Shown piece by piece: positions 8,572 through 18,430 of a stretch of DNA of 64,000 nt. The DNA is taken from positions 62,001 through 126,000 of the forward strand of contig NZ_JQBX01000001.1 of assembly GCF_001437075.1 (NCBI RefSeq), read 5' to 3'. Below the pieces are notes generated by a model. The model ran no database searches. It was not told where the DNA came from and saw nothing but the letters and a program-made list of their open reading frames with translations. A program made the position numbers and the translations under genes. Numbering within the stretch: the first letter of the stretch is position 1; each line of letters starts with the position of its first letter. This DNA comes from Pediococcus stilesii (GTDB taxonomy: Bacteria > Bacillota > Bacilli > Lactobacillales > Lactobacillaceae).

Positions 8572-8614
8572 AAAATGGGCGAATATTACCACTTAAAGTA
8601 ATTCGCCCATTGAG
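8572..8614 (-). terminator. Hairpin between arcC and the YfcC permease gene
   Basis: On the minus strand an AATGGGCGAATTAC arm pairs with GTAATATTCGCCCATT and a short T-run follows. It probably terminates most arcBC transcripts. Confidence 0.75.
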
Positions 8615-8666
8615 TAATACCGGTCTAACAGTCGATATTAATATTATCAATTCTTAAATTAGCGGT

Positions 8667-9408
8667 CTATTGATCGATCACCACTGTTCCCAATTTCCCT
8701 TTTAGGGCGTCGTCTAATCCCTTTAAGGAAGTAATGATTGCCTCACGTTCGGGATGTCCTTCTACAAAGGATAAACACGCTTGAACTTTTGGTAGCATAC
8801 TTCCCACTGAAAATTGCTTTTCTGAAATAAACTTTTTGGCTTCTTTAACCGTTAAATTTTTTAATGCCCGTTGATTTTCCTGATTAAAATTCAAGTAAAC
8901 ATAGTCAACGGCGGTCAAAATAATCAGTTTTTCTGCTTCAAGATTAGCCGCGACCAGCGTCTTCGGTAAAAACATATCCTTTGTCTTCTGCAATTTTCTT
9001 CGCCACTTCTTTGGTATAAAAATCTCCAATTGGTTTGGTTGGATTTTTAAAAGCGGAATCATTTTGATCGACCAAAACTTGAGTAATCGTTGTAATAACA
9101 CTTTTAGAAAGATGCTGGTGTGCTAATTCATTTTGAAGTGCCTGTTGTAAGTGATAGCCGATGTAACCTTGGCTCATCGCTCCACACTCCGGGAATGGAA
9201 ATGAAGCTGTCTTCCCATTTTCAGCCGCAAAGTTTAATCCCAAATTAATTTGCCCCACATGGGGACCGTTACCATGACTGATGACCACTTCATTTCCAGC
9301 GTTGATTAAACCGATCAAAGAAGTGGCAGTCCCTTTAACTAATTGACGTTGCTCACTTGGTGAACTACCTAAAGCATTTCCACCCAGAGCAACAACGACT
9401 TTTGCCAT
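8667..9408 (-). pseudogene. arcC: Carbamate kinase, internal deletion and frameshift
   Basis: Carbamate kinase makes ATP and ammonia/CO2 from carbamoyl phosphate in the last step of the arginine deiminase pathway. The N-terminal part (residues 1-155) is clear: [18 protein letters not shown], and the end VFTEDAGRG, then an immediate stop at 8944. The C-terminal part continues in another frame from about 8950 with [19 protein letters not shown] and ends KGKLGTVVIDQ. Family members are about 310 aa; here only about 249 codons are left, so some 60-65 residues covering the central nucleotide-site region are missing. This is a true deletion, since one lost base cannot explain it. GCGGC occurs at the junction and may mark a short repeat used in the loss. 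The start is 11 nt after arcB. Confidence 0.9.
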
Positions 9409-9419
9409 TTAAAATCCCC

Positions 9420-10422
9420 CTAATCTCCAAGCGTCGCGACCATGATTGCTTTAATCGTATGCATTCGATTTTCGGCTTCGTGGAAAACAACCGAATGCTT
9501 TCCTTCAAACACGTCATTGGTTACTTCCATTTCTCGAATACCGTATTTTTCAAAAATTTCTTTCCCAATTTCGGTGTCCAAACTATGAAATGCTGGTAAA
9601 CAATGTTCAAAAATGACTTGAGGGTTCTTAGTCGCTTCTAGTACATCTTGTGTAACCTGATATGGCTTCAATAGGTTAATTCGTTGTTCCCAAACTTCAT
9701 CTGCTTCACCCATCGACACCCAAACATCGGTATAAATGACATCCATTCCCTGAACGCCTTCATTAATATCATTGAAAACAGCAATTTTGGCACCCGTCTT
9801 CTTGGCAATTTCATTTGCTTTTTCCATGGTTTCACGCGTCGGCTCCAACTCTTTTGGACAAACAACGTGATATTCCATGCCCATAACGGCCGCTCCAAGC
9901 ATTAATGCGTTCGAGACGTTGTCCTGTCCATCACCAACAAATGCGAATTTAATATCTTGATATTCTTTTTTCAACACCTCTTTGGCAGTCAGAAAATCAG
10001 CTAAAACTTGTGTTGGATGATCTTCATCAGTTAATCCATTCCAAACGGGAACGCCCGAATAGTCGGCCAGGGTTTCGACGTTACGCTGCGAAAAGCCACG
10101 ATATTCAATTCCGTCAAACATTCCACCTAAGAACGCGCGCCGTGTCTTTGACCGATTCCTTGTGTCCAATATACGATCCTGATGGACCTAGGTATGTAAC
10201 ATGTGCTCCTTGGTCTTTAGCGCCAATTTCAAATGCACAGCGTGTTCGTGTCGAACTTTTTTCAAAAATCAAGGCGATGTTTTTACCTTGTAAATGCTGA
10301 ATCTCATTGACCGCGTACTTTGCCTTTTTTAGATCCTGTGCTAAATCTAGCATATATTCCATTTCACGTGTGTTAAAGTCGGCTAATGTTAAAAAACTAC
10401 GATTTCTAATATTAAATGCCAT
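9420..10422 (-). pseudogene. arcB: Catabolic ornithine carbamoyltransferase, single-base frameshift
   Basis: OTC converts citrulline and phosphate to ornithine and carbamoyl phosphate in arginine catabolism. The 5' part (ATG at 10422 with GGAGGG upstream) encodes the carbamoyl-phosphate motif SSTRTR and runs to KDTARVL. The rest, in the next frame, starts [12 protein letters not shown] and carries [20 protein letters not shown] and HCLPAFH. Removing one base of the TAA at 10128-10130 (plus strand) restores GTT CTT GGT GGA, so a single extra base explains the break. All catalytic motifs would otherwise be intact, with a normal joined length near 334 aa. It may be a genuine recent mutation or an assembly error. 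Confidence 0.9.
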
Positions 10423-10470
10423 TATACTTACCCTCCAAATTATTTAATTTAAGTTACAAATTAATCATAA

Positions 10471-10484
10471 TAAGCGTTTTCACT
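10471..10484 (-). promoter_or_regulatory. Candidate cre (CcpA) site upstream of arcB
   Basis: On the minus strand the bases read GTGAAAACGCTTAT, close to the cre consensus TGNAANCGNTNNCA in its central part. It lies about 50 bp upstream of arcB. Arginine deiminase operons are commonly under carbon catabolite control, which fits. It is a pattern match only. Confidence 0.5.
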
Positions 10485-10674
10485 GTTGCTATATAAATCA
10501 TCAAGTCTATTCAAAAATTATATTTATTTTTCAATATGCGACATGATAAATGAAAGTTTCATTTAATACTGCGTTAGACATTTTAATGATTTTTACTTAT
10601 AATCTATGACAAAAATATTTATAATCGATTGACTTCAGAAAACTTCAAAAAAATTCATTGAAGAGGTGATATCT

Positions 10675-11521
10675 TTGAACTTTTACATTTTAGATCAGGA
10701 TCCGGCCTGTATTCCCGTTTTGCAAGACCTAATTGAAACAGATTTTGATAACTCACTGGTAGGGTATTCTTCCGATACCATCAGTGCCTATACTGAAATA
10801 CTGCAGCTACGCGTTGATATTTTATTCATCAGCTTTGAACAGCAACTAAAAGATGGAATAGACTTCATTGGTCAGTTGAAGGGTGTACACAGTAATCCAC
10901 GGATCATTATGACCAGCAATGGTTCGGCGTCAATTATAAAAAGTCGCGCCTATAATTCCGGTGTCAATCTTTTTATCGAAAAGCCGCTCAATCTAACCGA
11001 GGTTCGTCATTTAATTCGATTGATTTCATCCGCTGCTAAAATGACTAAAAAAATGCGAATAATTAACGATATTTCTTCAAGTGATGCCAACCCCTTTAAA
11101 GCATCCACAACTGTCACACCGGCTTCAAATGGATGCAGTTAACTCCATTCTTCGTTTTCTGGGGATCCTATCCGAAACAAAGAATGAGGATATTATTAAG
11201 ATAATTACGGTGATGGTCGATCAAAAAATTACTTTTTCAAATATTAATTTTGACTGTGACTTACACCTCGGTGGTCATCAGAAAAATATCGTATTTCAGC
11301 GTGTTCGACGCGTCTTCAGAATTGGGCTAACCAATTTAGCAATAATGTGTATTGACTATCCTGAAAACGACATTCTACTTGAATACGCGAATGCATTATT
11401 CGAATACAAAAATATTCATAATGAGATCCAGAGAATTGAAAACCAGAATCAAGAAAAAATTCAAATTTCAATTCAACATTTTTTCGATGGTCTTTTAAAC
11501 GAAAGCATGAAAAACTCATGA
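10675..11521 (+). pseudogene. GlnL/YcbB-like response regulator with degenerate receiver, frameshifted
   Basis: The gene is divergent from arcB. I chose the TTG at 10675 after AGAGGTG. The first frame (to 11142) is a receiver domain: NFYILDQDPA at its start, MTSNGS at the conserved Ser/Thr, and FIEKPL with the conserved Lys. Where the phospho-acceptor Asp should be it reads LFISFE, so phosphorylation is unlikely. From about 11,115 the coding continues one frame over to 11521, with ILRFLGILSE, VRRVFRIGL, LLEYANALFEY and IQISIQHFFDGLLNES. This order and pattern resemble the C-terminal domain of Bacillus GlnL (YcbB), as I remember that protein. A single-base change between 11,081 and 11,142 would join the frames. 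No histidine kinase gene adjoins it. It may once have regulated the arc genes. Confidence 0.68.
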
Positions 11522-11555
11522 TGAAGCGAATCATACCATTTTTAACATCCAGATT

Positions 11556-12446
11556 TTAACCGCGTTGACGTAATTTTTCGAGCTTTTTCTTTATTTTTTT
11601 CCGATCAACCGCCGCCTTTTGAGGATCAATTGAAGTAGGTTGATTCCATGACGTTGGAATAGTTTCTCTTACGGTAATTTTTCGATTTTTGGTGCTTTTA
11701 AACAGCTGATCGGCATCAATAATATCTTCGATACTTTTAATATTTTGTTTGTCCCAATCTTTTAAAATGCCCTGCGCATAGCGATAGTTCGCGTTGGCCA
11801 ATTTACTTCTTTTCATTGCCTCTCGAATTAGCACTAACCCATATTTTTTCAAATCGGCATGGAGTTGTTCTTCAATTAAATTAGTGACTTGTCCGAAATT
11901 TTCTTGGTATATTTTTTGTATAACTTTAAAAGCATTGCTCGAAGCCGATGAATCTTCCCTATTCTCTACTAGGTTTGACTGAATTGAATTATCTTTATCT
12001 AAATTAATCTCTACTTCTCTAACCTCAGCGGTCCGATGGACGTCCATGCTTTTTGGCTCTTGTTTTTCTGCTACGTCGGCGATGACCGATTTAGCATCCG
12101 CTCGTGGCCGCGATTTTTGAATTTGAGCATCAGGAACCTTCGATAACAATAACTCTTGATAGATTGAATCAATCTTACGATCGGCGCGAATCTTATTATT
12201 TTCATGCCAATCTGTAATATACGAAACCAAATCTTCGTTTAAAATGATGATGAAATTCTTAGCAACTAAGATTTGTAAATCATCATCACTGGCAGCCACC
12301 TGACGCATTATTCCAAAACTTTCAACGATCCCATCATCGTCCGCTCCTAAAACTAAATGAAAATAAAGTGCTTGACTACTTGCAGGCATCCGCAAAAATT
12401 TTGCACTATTAATAATTCGTTTGCTTAGCATTCTTCTTTGAGCCAT
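11556..12446 (-). CDS. DnaD-domain replication protein, phage replisome-organiser type
   Basis: This 296-aa protein starts MAQRRMLSKRIINSAKFLRMP-ASSQALYFHL, the winged-helix opening seen in phage replisome organisers, with ADDDGIVES next. A charged, low-conservation linker covers about residues 115-165. A DnaD-like domain follows (VIQKIYQENFGQVT near 170, then YRYAQGILKDW near 220, the YxxxI-type signature). The C-terminus is Lys/Arg rich. No other phage gene is near: the neighbours are dnaJ and the broken regulator. It may be a domesticated prophage gene or a chromosomal paralogue of DnaD. A good GGAGG site precedes the ATG. Confidence 0.82.
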   Translation of the reverse strand: MAQRRMLSKRIINSAKFLRMPASSQALYFHLVLGADDDGIVESFGIMRQVAASDDDLQILVAKNFIIILNEDLVSYITDWHENNKIRADRKIDSIYQELLLSKVPDAQIQKSRPRADAKSVIADVAEKQEPKSMDVHRTAEVREVEINLDKDNSIQSNLVENREDSSASSNAFKVIQKIYQENFGQVTNLIEEQLHADLKKYGLVLIREAMKRSKLANANYRYAQGILKDWDKQNIKSIEDIIDADQLFKSTKNRKITVRETIPTSWNQPTSIDPQKAAVDRKKIKKKLEKLRQRG

Positions 12447-12553
12447 AACTTCCTCCTAAAAATGTCTATATAACTAATAACGTTTAAAAAGCAGAAATGT
12501 AAACACCAAATTTTAATTTTCAAGATTTAATTGGAAAATTTATTTCATTTCAC

Positions 12554-12592
12554 AAAAAAAGCACTAGCAAATTTGCTTGCCAGTGCTTTTAG
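12554..12592 (-). terminator. Terminator of the heat-shock operon after dnaJ
   Basis: AAAAGCACT-GGCAAG and CTTGC-AGTGC-type arms around GCAAATTTGC, with the T-run on the minus strand just past dnaJ. Confidence 0.88.
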
Positions 12593-12605
12593 AGTATTCG
12601 AAAGA

Positions 12606-13733
12606 TTAATTCATAAATTTATCAAAGAAGCCGCTCTTACCATTGCCTGTTGGCTTTTCACCACTTGCCTTAGCAAACTTTTTAAGAGCTTCCTTTTGTT
12701 CTCCGTTAAGTTTCTTTGGAACAGCGACCTTAACATTAACATGTTCATCACCATTGCCATTCCCACGTAAACGCGGAGCACCTTTTCCCTTAAGTCGGAA
12801 GTTTGTGCCAGTTTGAGTACCAGCGGGAACCTTTAATTTAACATTTCCATGTACCGTTGGAACCTCAATCTCATCACCAAGTGCTGCCTGGACGAATGAA
12901 ATTGGTTGATTATAGTAAATTTCTGATCCTTCACGTTCGTAAATATCACTTGGCTGGACTTGGAAAATAATATACAGATCTCCATAAGGGCCGCCATTAA
13001 ATCCGGCTTCACCTTGTCCTTGTAAGCGCATTTGTTGACCGTCTTCAACACCGGCTGGAACTGAAACTTTAACTTCGTGTTCTTGAGTCGTATGACCGCT
13101 TCCACCACAAGTTTCACATTTTTCTTTAATTTCCTTACCAGTTCCGTTACATACGTCACAAATTTGTTGACGAACCATGCGACCAAGTGGTGTATTCTGT
13201 GTAACCTGAATTGAGCCAGTTCCGTGACACTTGTGACAAGTTACAGGAGAAGTCCCAGGCTTTGCTCCCGAGCCGCCACAGGTCTTACATAAAGCTTCTC
13301 GTGAGTATTTAATCGTCGATTTCTTACCAAAAATTGCCTCTTCAAATTTAAGGGACATTTGGTACTGAAGATCCTCACCTTGCCGTGGTTGACTGGCAGC
13401 TTGTCGCTGGCCACCGCCAAACATTGAGCTAAAGATGTCTTCAAAACCGCCACCACCGAAGTCAAAGCCACCTTGGCCACCGCCAAATCCGCCGCCACCA
13501 AAACCGGCGTTCGGATCGGTTGAACCAAATTGATCATATTGGGCACGCTTTTGAGGATCACTCAAAGTTTCATACGCTTCAGTAACATCTTTAAATTTTT
13601 GCTCAGCATCAGGCGCCTTATTCAAATCCGGATGATATTTTTTGGAAAGTTTTCGGTAAGCCTTCTTAATCTCATCATCCGAGGCATCTTTACTAACGCC
13701 CAAAATGCCATATAAATCTTTGTTTTCAGCCAT
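12606..13733 (-). CDS. dnaJ: Chaperone protein DnaJ
   Basis: This J-domain co-chaperone stimulates DnaK ATPase and holds unfolded proteins. The HPD motif is in KKYHPDLN near residue 34, followed by a Gly/Phe-rich stretch (about 70-110) and four zinc motifs: [24 protein letters not shown] and CETCGGSG. Length (375 aa) is that of class I DnaJ. I chose the ATG at 13731-13733, six bases from GGAGG, over one two codons upstream. It is last in the hrcA operon, behind a hairpin after dnaK. Confidence 0.97.
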   Translation of the reverse strand: MAENKDLYGILGVSKDASDDEIKKAYRKLSKKYHPDLNKAPDAEQKFKDVTEAYETLSDPQKRAQYDQFGSTDPNAGFGGGGFGGGQGGFDFGGGGFEDIFSSMFGGGQRQAASQPRQGEDLQYQMSLKFEEAIFGKKSTIKYSREALCKTCGGSGAKPGTSPVTCHKCHGTGSIQVTQNTPLGRMVRQQICDVCNGTGKEIKEKCETCGGSGHTTQEHEVKVSVPAGVEDGQQMRLQGQGEAGFNGGPYGDLYIIFQVQPSDIYEREGSEIYYNQPISFVQAALGDEIEVPTVHGNVKLKVPAGTQTGTNFRLKGKGAPRLRGNGNGDEHVNVKVAVPKKLNGEQKEALKKFAKASGEKPTGNGKSGFFDKFMN

Positions 13734-13781
13734 ATTCATCCTCCATGATTTCTATTAGCCTATCTTAACAGATAATCATGC

Positions 13782-13817
13782 AAAAAGGCCAAAGTCAGTG
13801 ACTTTGACCTTTTTACG
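13782..13817 (-). terminator. Hairpin between dnaK and dnaJ
   Basis: AAAAAGG-CAAAGTCA and TGACTTTG-CCTTTTT arms form a nearly loopless stem with T residues on the minus-strand 3' side. It is likely a partial terminator or processing site that lowers dnaJ relative to dnaK. Confidence 0.7.
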
Positions 13818-13829
13818 ATTACTGGTTAT

Positions 13830-15695
13830 TTACTTGTTATCCTTGTCAGGATCAACTTCTTCAAAATCACCATTGACTGTGTTGTCATCATCTTTTTTAG
13901 CATCACCAGCGGCTCCATTTTGTGCAGCACCATCAGCACCTTGGCCTTGTGCTTCTTGAGCTTGTTGATACAACTTAACTGATAAGTCTTGAACAATCTT
14001 GCTTAAATCGTCTTTCTTAGCCTTCATTTCGTCAAGATTATTGTCCTTTTGAGCTTTTTCAAGAGCTTCTTTGGCGTCCTTAGCCTTTTGGATTTCGTCT
14101 TCAGAAACTTTGCCTTCAAGGTCTTTCAAAGTTTTGTCAGTTGTGAAAATCAATTGATCAACTTCGTTTCGAAGGTCAACTTCTTCTTTTCGCTTCTGAT
14201 CCGCTTCTTCGTTTTCTTTAGCTTCCTTCATCATACGATCGATTTCTTCGTCGCTTAAGCCCGATGAACTCTTAATTGTGATCTTTTGAGCTTTACCGGT
14301 TCCCTTGTCGGTTGCCGAAACGTTAACAATACCGTTCTTATCGATATCGAATTTAACTTCAATTTGTGGAATGCCACGTGGTGCAGCCGGAATATCTGTT
14401 AATTGGAAACGTCCCAACGTTTTATTATCAGCAGCCATTGGACGTTCACCTTGCAAGACATGAATGTCAACGGCAGGTTGATTATCAGCAGCTGTTGAGA
14501 ATACTTGTGACTTGCTAGTTGGAATTGTTGTGTTCCGATCAATTAACTTAGTAAATACGCCACCCATTGTTTCGATTCCAAGTGAAAGTGGTGTAACGTC
14601 AAGTAAAACAACGTCTTTAACATCGCCAGTAAGCACACCACCTTGAACCGCAGCGCCAAGGGCAACCGCTTCATCTGGGTTAATTGAATGGTTTGGTTCT
14701 TTACCTGTCCAGTTTTTAACAGCTTCTTGAACGGCCGGAATTCGAGTTGATCCACCGTTTAAGATTACTTCGTCAATCTCTGAAGCCGAAAGACCAGCAT
14801 CTTTAAGAGCATTTTCAACAGGGGCCTTTGTCCGTTCAACTAGATCTGCTGTTAAACGATCAAATTCTGTTCGAGTTAACGTCTTTTCCAAATGCAATGG
14901 GCCAGCTTCTCCAGCTGAGATAAATGGTAAGCTGATTTGTGCTTCGCTAACACCTGAAAGATCCTTTTTAGCCTTTTCAGCAGCATCTTTCAAACGTTGA
15001 AGAGCCATCTTATCTTGTGAAAGGTCAACGCCATTTTCTTGCTTAAATCCGTCAACTAACCAATCGATAATCTTTTGGTCAAAGTCATCACCACCAAGGT
15101 GAGTGTCACCATTTGTTGAAAGAACTTGGAATACTCCATCGCCCAGTTCAAGAACTGAAACATCAAAAGTACCACCACCTAAATCATAAACCAAGATTTT
15201 TTCATCTTTGCCATCTTGATCTAGGCCATAAGCAAGTGATGAAGCAGTTGGTTCGTTGATAATTCGTTTAACATCTAAACCGGCAATCTTACCAGCATCT
15301 TTTGTAGCTTGACGTTGAGAATCATCAAAATAAGCTGGAACCGTGATAACGGCCTTATCAACTTCTTCACCAAGGTAATCTTCAGCAAACTTCTTGATGT
15401 AACTTAAAATCATTGCTGAAATTTCTTGTGGTGTATATGACTTACCATCAACGGTTACTTTATATCCAGCTTCACCAATATGACGTTTGATTGATGAAAT
15501 TGTGTTGGGGTTTGTAATTGCCTGACGTTTAGCAACTTCACCAACTTGGGTTTCACCATTTTTAAAGGCAACTACGGATGGTGTTGTCCGTGCTCCCTCT
15601 GGATTTGTGATAATTTTAGGTTTGTCACCGTCCATAACAGCAACTGCGGAGTTTGTAGTACCTAAATCAATACCAATAATTTTATTACTTGCCAT
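13830..15695 (-). CDS. dnaK: Chaperone protein DnaK (Hsp70)
   Basis: This is the ATP-dependent chaperone that works with GrpE and DnaJ. It has GIDLGTTNS at the N-terminus, the second phosphate loop [26 protein letters not shown], and the substrate domain from [14 protein letters not shown]. The C-terminus has a Gln/Gly/Ala-rich tail and then [14 protein letters not shown]. Length is 621 aa, normal. It starts ATG with a GAGGGA site and lies 25 bp after grpE. Confidence 0.98.
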   Translation of the reverse strand: MASNKIIGIDLGTTNSAVAVMDGDKPKIITNPEGARTTPSVVAFKNGETQVGEVAKRQAITNPNTISSIKRHIGEAGYKVTVDGKSYTPQEISAMILSYIKKFAEDYLGEEVDKAVITVPAYFDDSQRQATKDAGKIAGLDVKRIINEPTASSLAYGLDQDGKDEKILVYDLGGGTFDVSVLELGDGVFQVLSTNGDTHLGGDDFDQKIIDWLVDGFKQENGVDLSQDKMALQRLKDAAEKAKKDLSGVSEAQISLPFISAGEAGPLHLEKTLTRTEFDRLTADLVERTKAPVENALKDAGLSASEIDEVILNGGSTRIPAVQEAVKNWTGKEPNHSINPDEAVALGAAVQGGVLTGDVKDVVLLDVTPLSLGIETMGGVFTKLIDRNTTIPTSKSQVFSTAADNQPAVDIHVLQGERPMAADNKTLGRFQLTDIPAAPRGIPQIEVKFDIDKNGIVNVSATDKGTGKAQKITIKSSSGLSDEEIDRMMKEAKENEEADQKRKEEVDLRNEVDQLIFTTDKTLKDLEGKVSEDEIQKAKDAKEALEKAQKDNNLDEMKAKKDDLSKIVQDLSVKLYQQAQEAQGQGADGAAQNGAAGDAKKDDDNTVNGDFEEVDPDKDNK

Positions 15696-15719
15696 TGTAA
15701 AAAATCCCTCTTCCTCTTT

Positions 15720-16322
15720 TTATTGCGCCACAACAACCATTGCTGGTCGTAATACGCGATCTTTTAAAATATATCCCTTTTGTAAAACTTGAACAACCGT
15801 GTCGGCCGGATGATCATCGTCGGCGGGAACGGTTTGAACCGCTTGATGCATATTAGGATCAAACGTTTGACCCGCAGCATCAATTTCCGAAACGTGGTTA
15901 TCTTCCAAGGCTTTTAATAGATTAGATTGAACCATCTTAACACCCTTTTGCAATTGCTCGGAGTGCTCTGAATTCGATTCAACGGACAATGCCCGTTCCA
16001 AATTATCCAATGCTGGAAGGACCGCCTTTGCTAATTTTTGACCGTCATACTTGGCCAAAGCCGCCTGCTCTTTTTCATTACGACGGCGCATATTAACAAT
16101 TTCGGCTTGTGCCCGGATATACTTATCAGAAAGTTCATCTCGTTCATCTTCGATTTTTTTAATATCTTTTAAAATTGTTTCAGTGCTGGTTGCTTCGCTT
16201 TCAGCTGCTGTCGAAGACGTTGGATCTTCTTCAGCAGCCGCTTCGGAAGCGTCATTTGCTGCAGAATCGTCTACAACATTTTGTTCTTCACTGTTTACCT
16301 TTTCATTTTCTTCTTTTGCCAA
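15720..16322 (-). CDS. grpE: Nucleotide exchange factor GrpE
   Basis: GrpE releases ADP from DnaK. The 200-aa product has an acidic, Ala/Ser/Glu-rich N-terminal tail (to about residue 65), a long coiled coil with EIVNMRRRNEKE, and the C-terminal beta domain ending in VLQKGYILKDRVLRPAMVVV, the family signature. The start is the TTG at 16320-16322, six bases after AGGAGG. Earlier in-frame codons would fall inside hrcA. It is co-transcribed with hrcA and dnaK. Confidence 0.95.
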   Translation of the reverse strand: MAKEENEKVNSEEQNVVDDSAANDASEAAAEEDPTSSTAAESEATSTETILKDIKKIEDERDELSDKYIRAQAEIVNMRRRNEKEQAALAKYDGQKLAKAVLPALDNLERALSVESNSEHSEQLQKGVKMVQSNLLKALEDNHVSEIDAAGQTFDPNMHQAVQTVPADDDHPADTVVQVLQKGYILKDRVLRPAMVVVAQ

Positions 16323-16332
16323 TTCAATCCTC

Positions 16333-17373
16333 CTAACTATCATCAAGATGCTTGTAATATTCAAGCATCCGGTTTGAAAGCTGATCTCTAAATGTATCAA
16401 GCAATCCTAAAGTTTTTGAATACTGCATACTAGTTGGACCTAGAATGGCAATTAATCCCTTGCCGCGACTGCCAACATCGTAGGTGGCGGTAATTAAGCT
16501 AAAGTCCTTTAATAAGGTATTACTTAGTTCGTCACCAATCTTAACATCTAAATCATTTTGATTATTTCCAAGAAGGCCATCAAGCTGATCATTTTCATTA
16601 AACAAAGTCAATAATCCCTTAATTGAACTAATATCGACATTTTTAGAAAAGTTTAAAATATTCAATTTTCCACCGATAAAGTATCGATCCTGAGAAGACT
16701 GCGATACGATATTTTGGAAAATATCAACGATTCCGTCATTACTATGCAGGTATTGTTCAACTAAACGAGGGATATCCGTTTTAAGATGGAGATACACTTG
16801 ATCTAACGTTTTACCGATTAAGCGATCATTCATAATTCTTAAAACCCGTTCTAACGTTTCACTATCCATCCCCCGTGGAATGGAAAACTGCTGACTTGTC
16901 ACATCACCATTACTGGAAACCAGAATTAACATTACCTGATTGCCACCAATTGGGACCATCCGAAATCCATCTAATGTAGCATCTTTTTGCTCCGGCTTTA
17001 ACGTCAGAGCAGTATAGTGTGTTAAATTAGATAACATTTCAGCGGACGTCCGCACAATATCATCAACTTCTTGAAAATGGGTACCCAATCCATCCTGAAT
17101 CTGCTTAGCCTCACTCTTATTAAGCTTTTTAGGACTCAACAGATGATCAACATAGTACCGATATCCAGTCAAGGATGGAACCCGGCCGGAAGATGAATGC
17201 ATTTTTTCAATCAAACCCATTTCTTCAAGCTTGGCCATATCATTACGAATTGTCGCTGAACTAACCTTGACAGACAGATTATTCATCAAAGTTTTTGAAC
17301 CAATCGGCTGACCATTCTCAGTGTACTCTCGGACAATCTCCTCTAAAATTAACAACTCCCGATCTGTTAACAT
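16333..17373 (-). CDS. hrcA: Heat-inducible transcription repressor HrcA
   Basis: HrcA represses class I heat-shock genes by binding CIRCE. The N-terminal winged helix includes LTDRELLILEEIVREY and GSKTLM, and SSATIRNDMAKLEEMGLI is the recognition part. SSGRVPSLTGYRYYVDHL is a strong family signature. The length of 346 aa is normal. The ATG at 17371-17373 follows GAGGTG; a longer reading frame upstream crosses into the CIRCE leader. Confidence 0.97.
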   Translation of the reverse strand: MLTDRELLILEEIVREYTENGQPIGSKTLMNNLSVKVSSATIRNDMAKLEEMGLIEKMHSSSGRVPSLTGYRYYVDHLLSPKKLNKSEAKQIQDGLGTHFQEVDDIVRTSAEMLSNLTHYTALTLKPEQKDATLDGFRMVPIGGNQVMLILVSSNGDVTSQQFSIPRGMDSETLERVLRIMNDRLIGKTLDQVYLHLKTDIPRLVEQYLHSNDGIVDIFQNIVSQSSQDRYFIGGKLNILNFSKNVDISSIKGLLTLFNENDQLDGLLGNNQNDLDVKIGDELSNTLLKDFSLITATYDVGSRGKGLIAILGPTSMQYSKTLGLLDTFRDQLSNRMLEYYKHLDDS

Positions 17374-17387
17374 GAAAATCACCTCTT

Positions 17388-17414
17388 TTAGCACTTAGAA
17401 AGTTGGAGTGCTAA
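17388..17414. promoter_or_regulatory. CIRCE operator
   Basis: TTAGCACTT and GAGTGCTAA arms are separated by nine bases, one mismatch from the perfect CIRCE (TTAGCACTC-N9-GAGTGCTAA). It lies between the promoter and the hrcA SD, as in other hrcA operons. Confidence 0.97.
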
Positions 17415-17425
17415 GAACACTTAAT

Positions 17426-17454
17426 AAGATACCAGAGGTTTATAGAATTGTCAA
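17426..17454 (-). promoter_or_regulatory. Sigma-A type promoter of hrcA-grpE-dnaK-dnaJ
   Basis: On the minus strand TTGACA (17449-17454) and TATCTT (17426-17431) are spaced by 17 bp, and the CIRCE begins about 12 bp downstream of the -10. Confidence 0.8.
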
Positions 17455-17480
17455 CTATTGTCAAAGATGGTCAGACATTT

Positions 17481-18428
17481 TTATATTTTTTCAAAAAAAG
17501 TGCGCGTATCTGCTTCATCGCGGTGAAGTTGTTCAATTAATTCCTCAACTGAGTTGAATTTTACTTCGCCGCGTAATCGATGATACCAACGAACGCGAAC
17601 CGTTTCACCATAAATTGCTTGTTTAAAATCCAAAATATTAATTTCCGTGGTAACTGGACGACCGTCACCAAAGACAACATTCCTACCAACCGATGCCATT
17701 CCTTTATACCAACGACCCGAAATTTGCATCTCAACTACGTATATTCCAATACCAGGAGTGATTTGATTTTCATTAGAGACAATGTTAGCAGTCGGGAATC
17801 CCAACTCACGTCCCCGAGCTTCGCCATGAACAACCAGTCCCTTTGTCTGAAATGGATAACCTAAGTATCGATTAGCATCGTCAATGTTACCATTCGAAAT
17901 CATCTCTCTAATTTTGGTTGAACCAATTTTACGTTCGTTAAAGATTATTTTAGGCACACGAACAACCTCAAACCGATCTGCCGCCAATCCAGGTAATGTA
18001 TCCATGTTGGCCGTCTCAATTGGGCCAAAAGTATAATCAAAACCTGCAACGACGGCCTCCGCATGTAAGCCGACCATATATTGCTCGACAAAATCTTTTG
18101 GGCTTAAACTACCAAACGACGAAGTAAAATTAACTACATACAGTAGATCAACTCCTAGTTCCTCCATTAACTCTGCCTTTCGATCAACGGAGGTTAGGTA
18201 ATTAAGTGAGCTAAACTTATGGTGAGGCTTAGGAAAAACAACCGATGAGTGATGGTCAAAAGTCATCGCTGCAACTTTAAGATGTTTTTCATGAGCAATT
18301 TCGCTAGCTTTTTGGATCACCGCTTGATGTCCGCGATGCACGCCGTCAAAAAAACCAAGTGCTAAAACAACTGGCCCCTCGGGGATAATTTCTTTTTGAT
18401 AGGGATGATGTATTTTAATTATTTCCAT
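17481..18428 (-). CDS. ribF: Bifunctional riboflavin kinase/FAD synthetase
   Basis: The enzyme makes FMN from riboflavin and then FAD. The N-terminal adenylyltransferase domain has LGFFDGVHRGHQ (HxGH) near residues 25-36 and IGSTKIREMI. The C-terminal riboflavin kinase domain has HGEARGRELGFPTANI near 200 and ends with the EELIEQLHRDEADTRTFF block. Length is 315 aa, normal. It follows truB with only a 2-nt gap. Confidence 0.96.
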   Translation of the reverse strand: MEIIKIHHPYQKEIIPEGPVVLALGFFDGVHRGHQAVIQKASEIAHEKHLKVAAMTFDHHSSVVFPKPHHKFSSLNYLTSVDRKAELMEELGVDLLYVVNFTSSFGSLSPKDFVEQYMVGLHAEAVVAGFDYTFGPIETANMDTLPGLAADRFEVVRVPKIIFNERKIGSTKIREMISNGNIDDANRYLGYPFQTKGLVVHGEARGRELGFPTANIVSNENQITPGIGIYVVEMQISGRWYKGMASVGRNVVFGDGRPVTTEINILDFKQAIYGETVRVRWYHRLRGEVKFNSVEELIEQLHRDEADTRTFFEKI

Positions 18429-18430
18429 TT

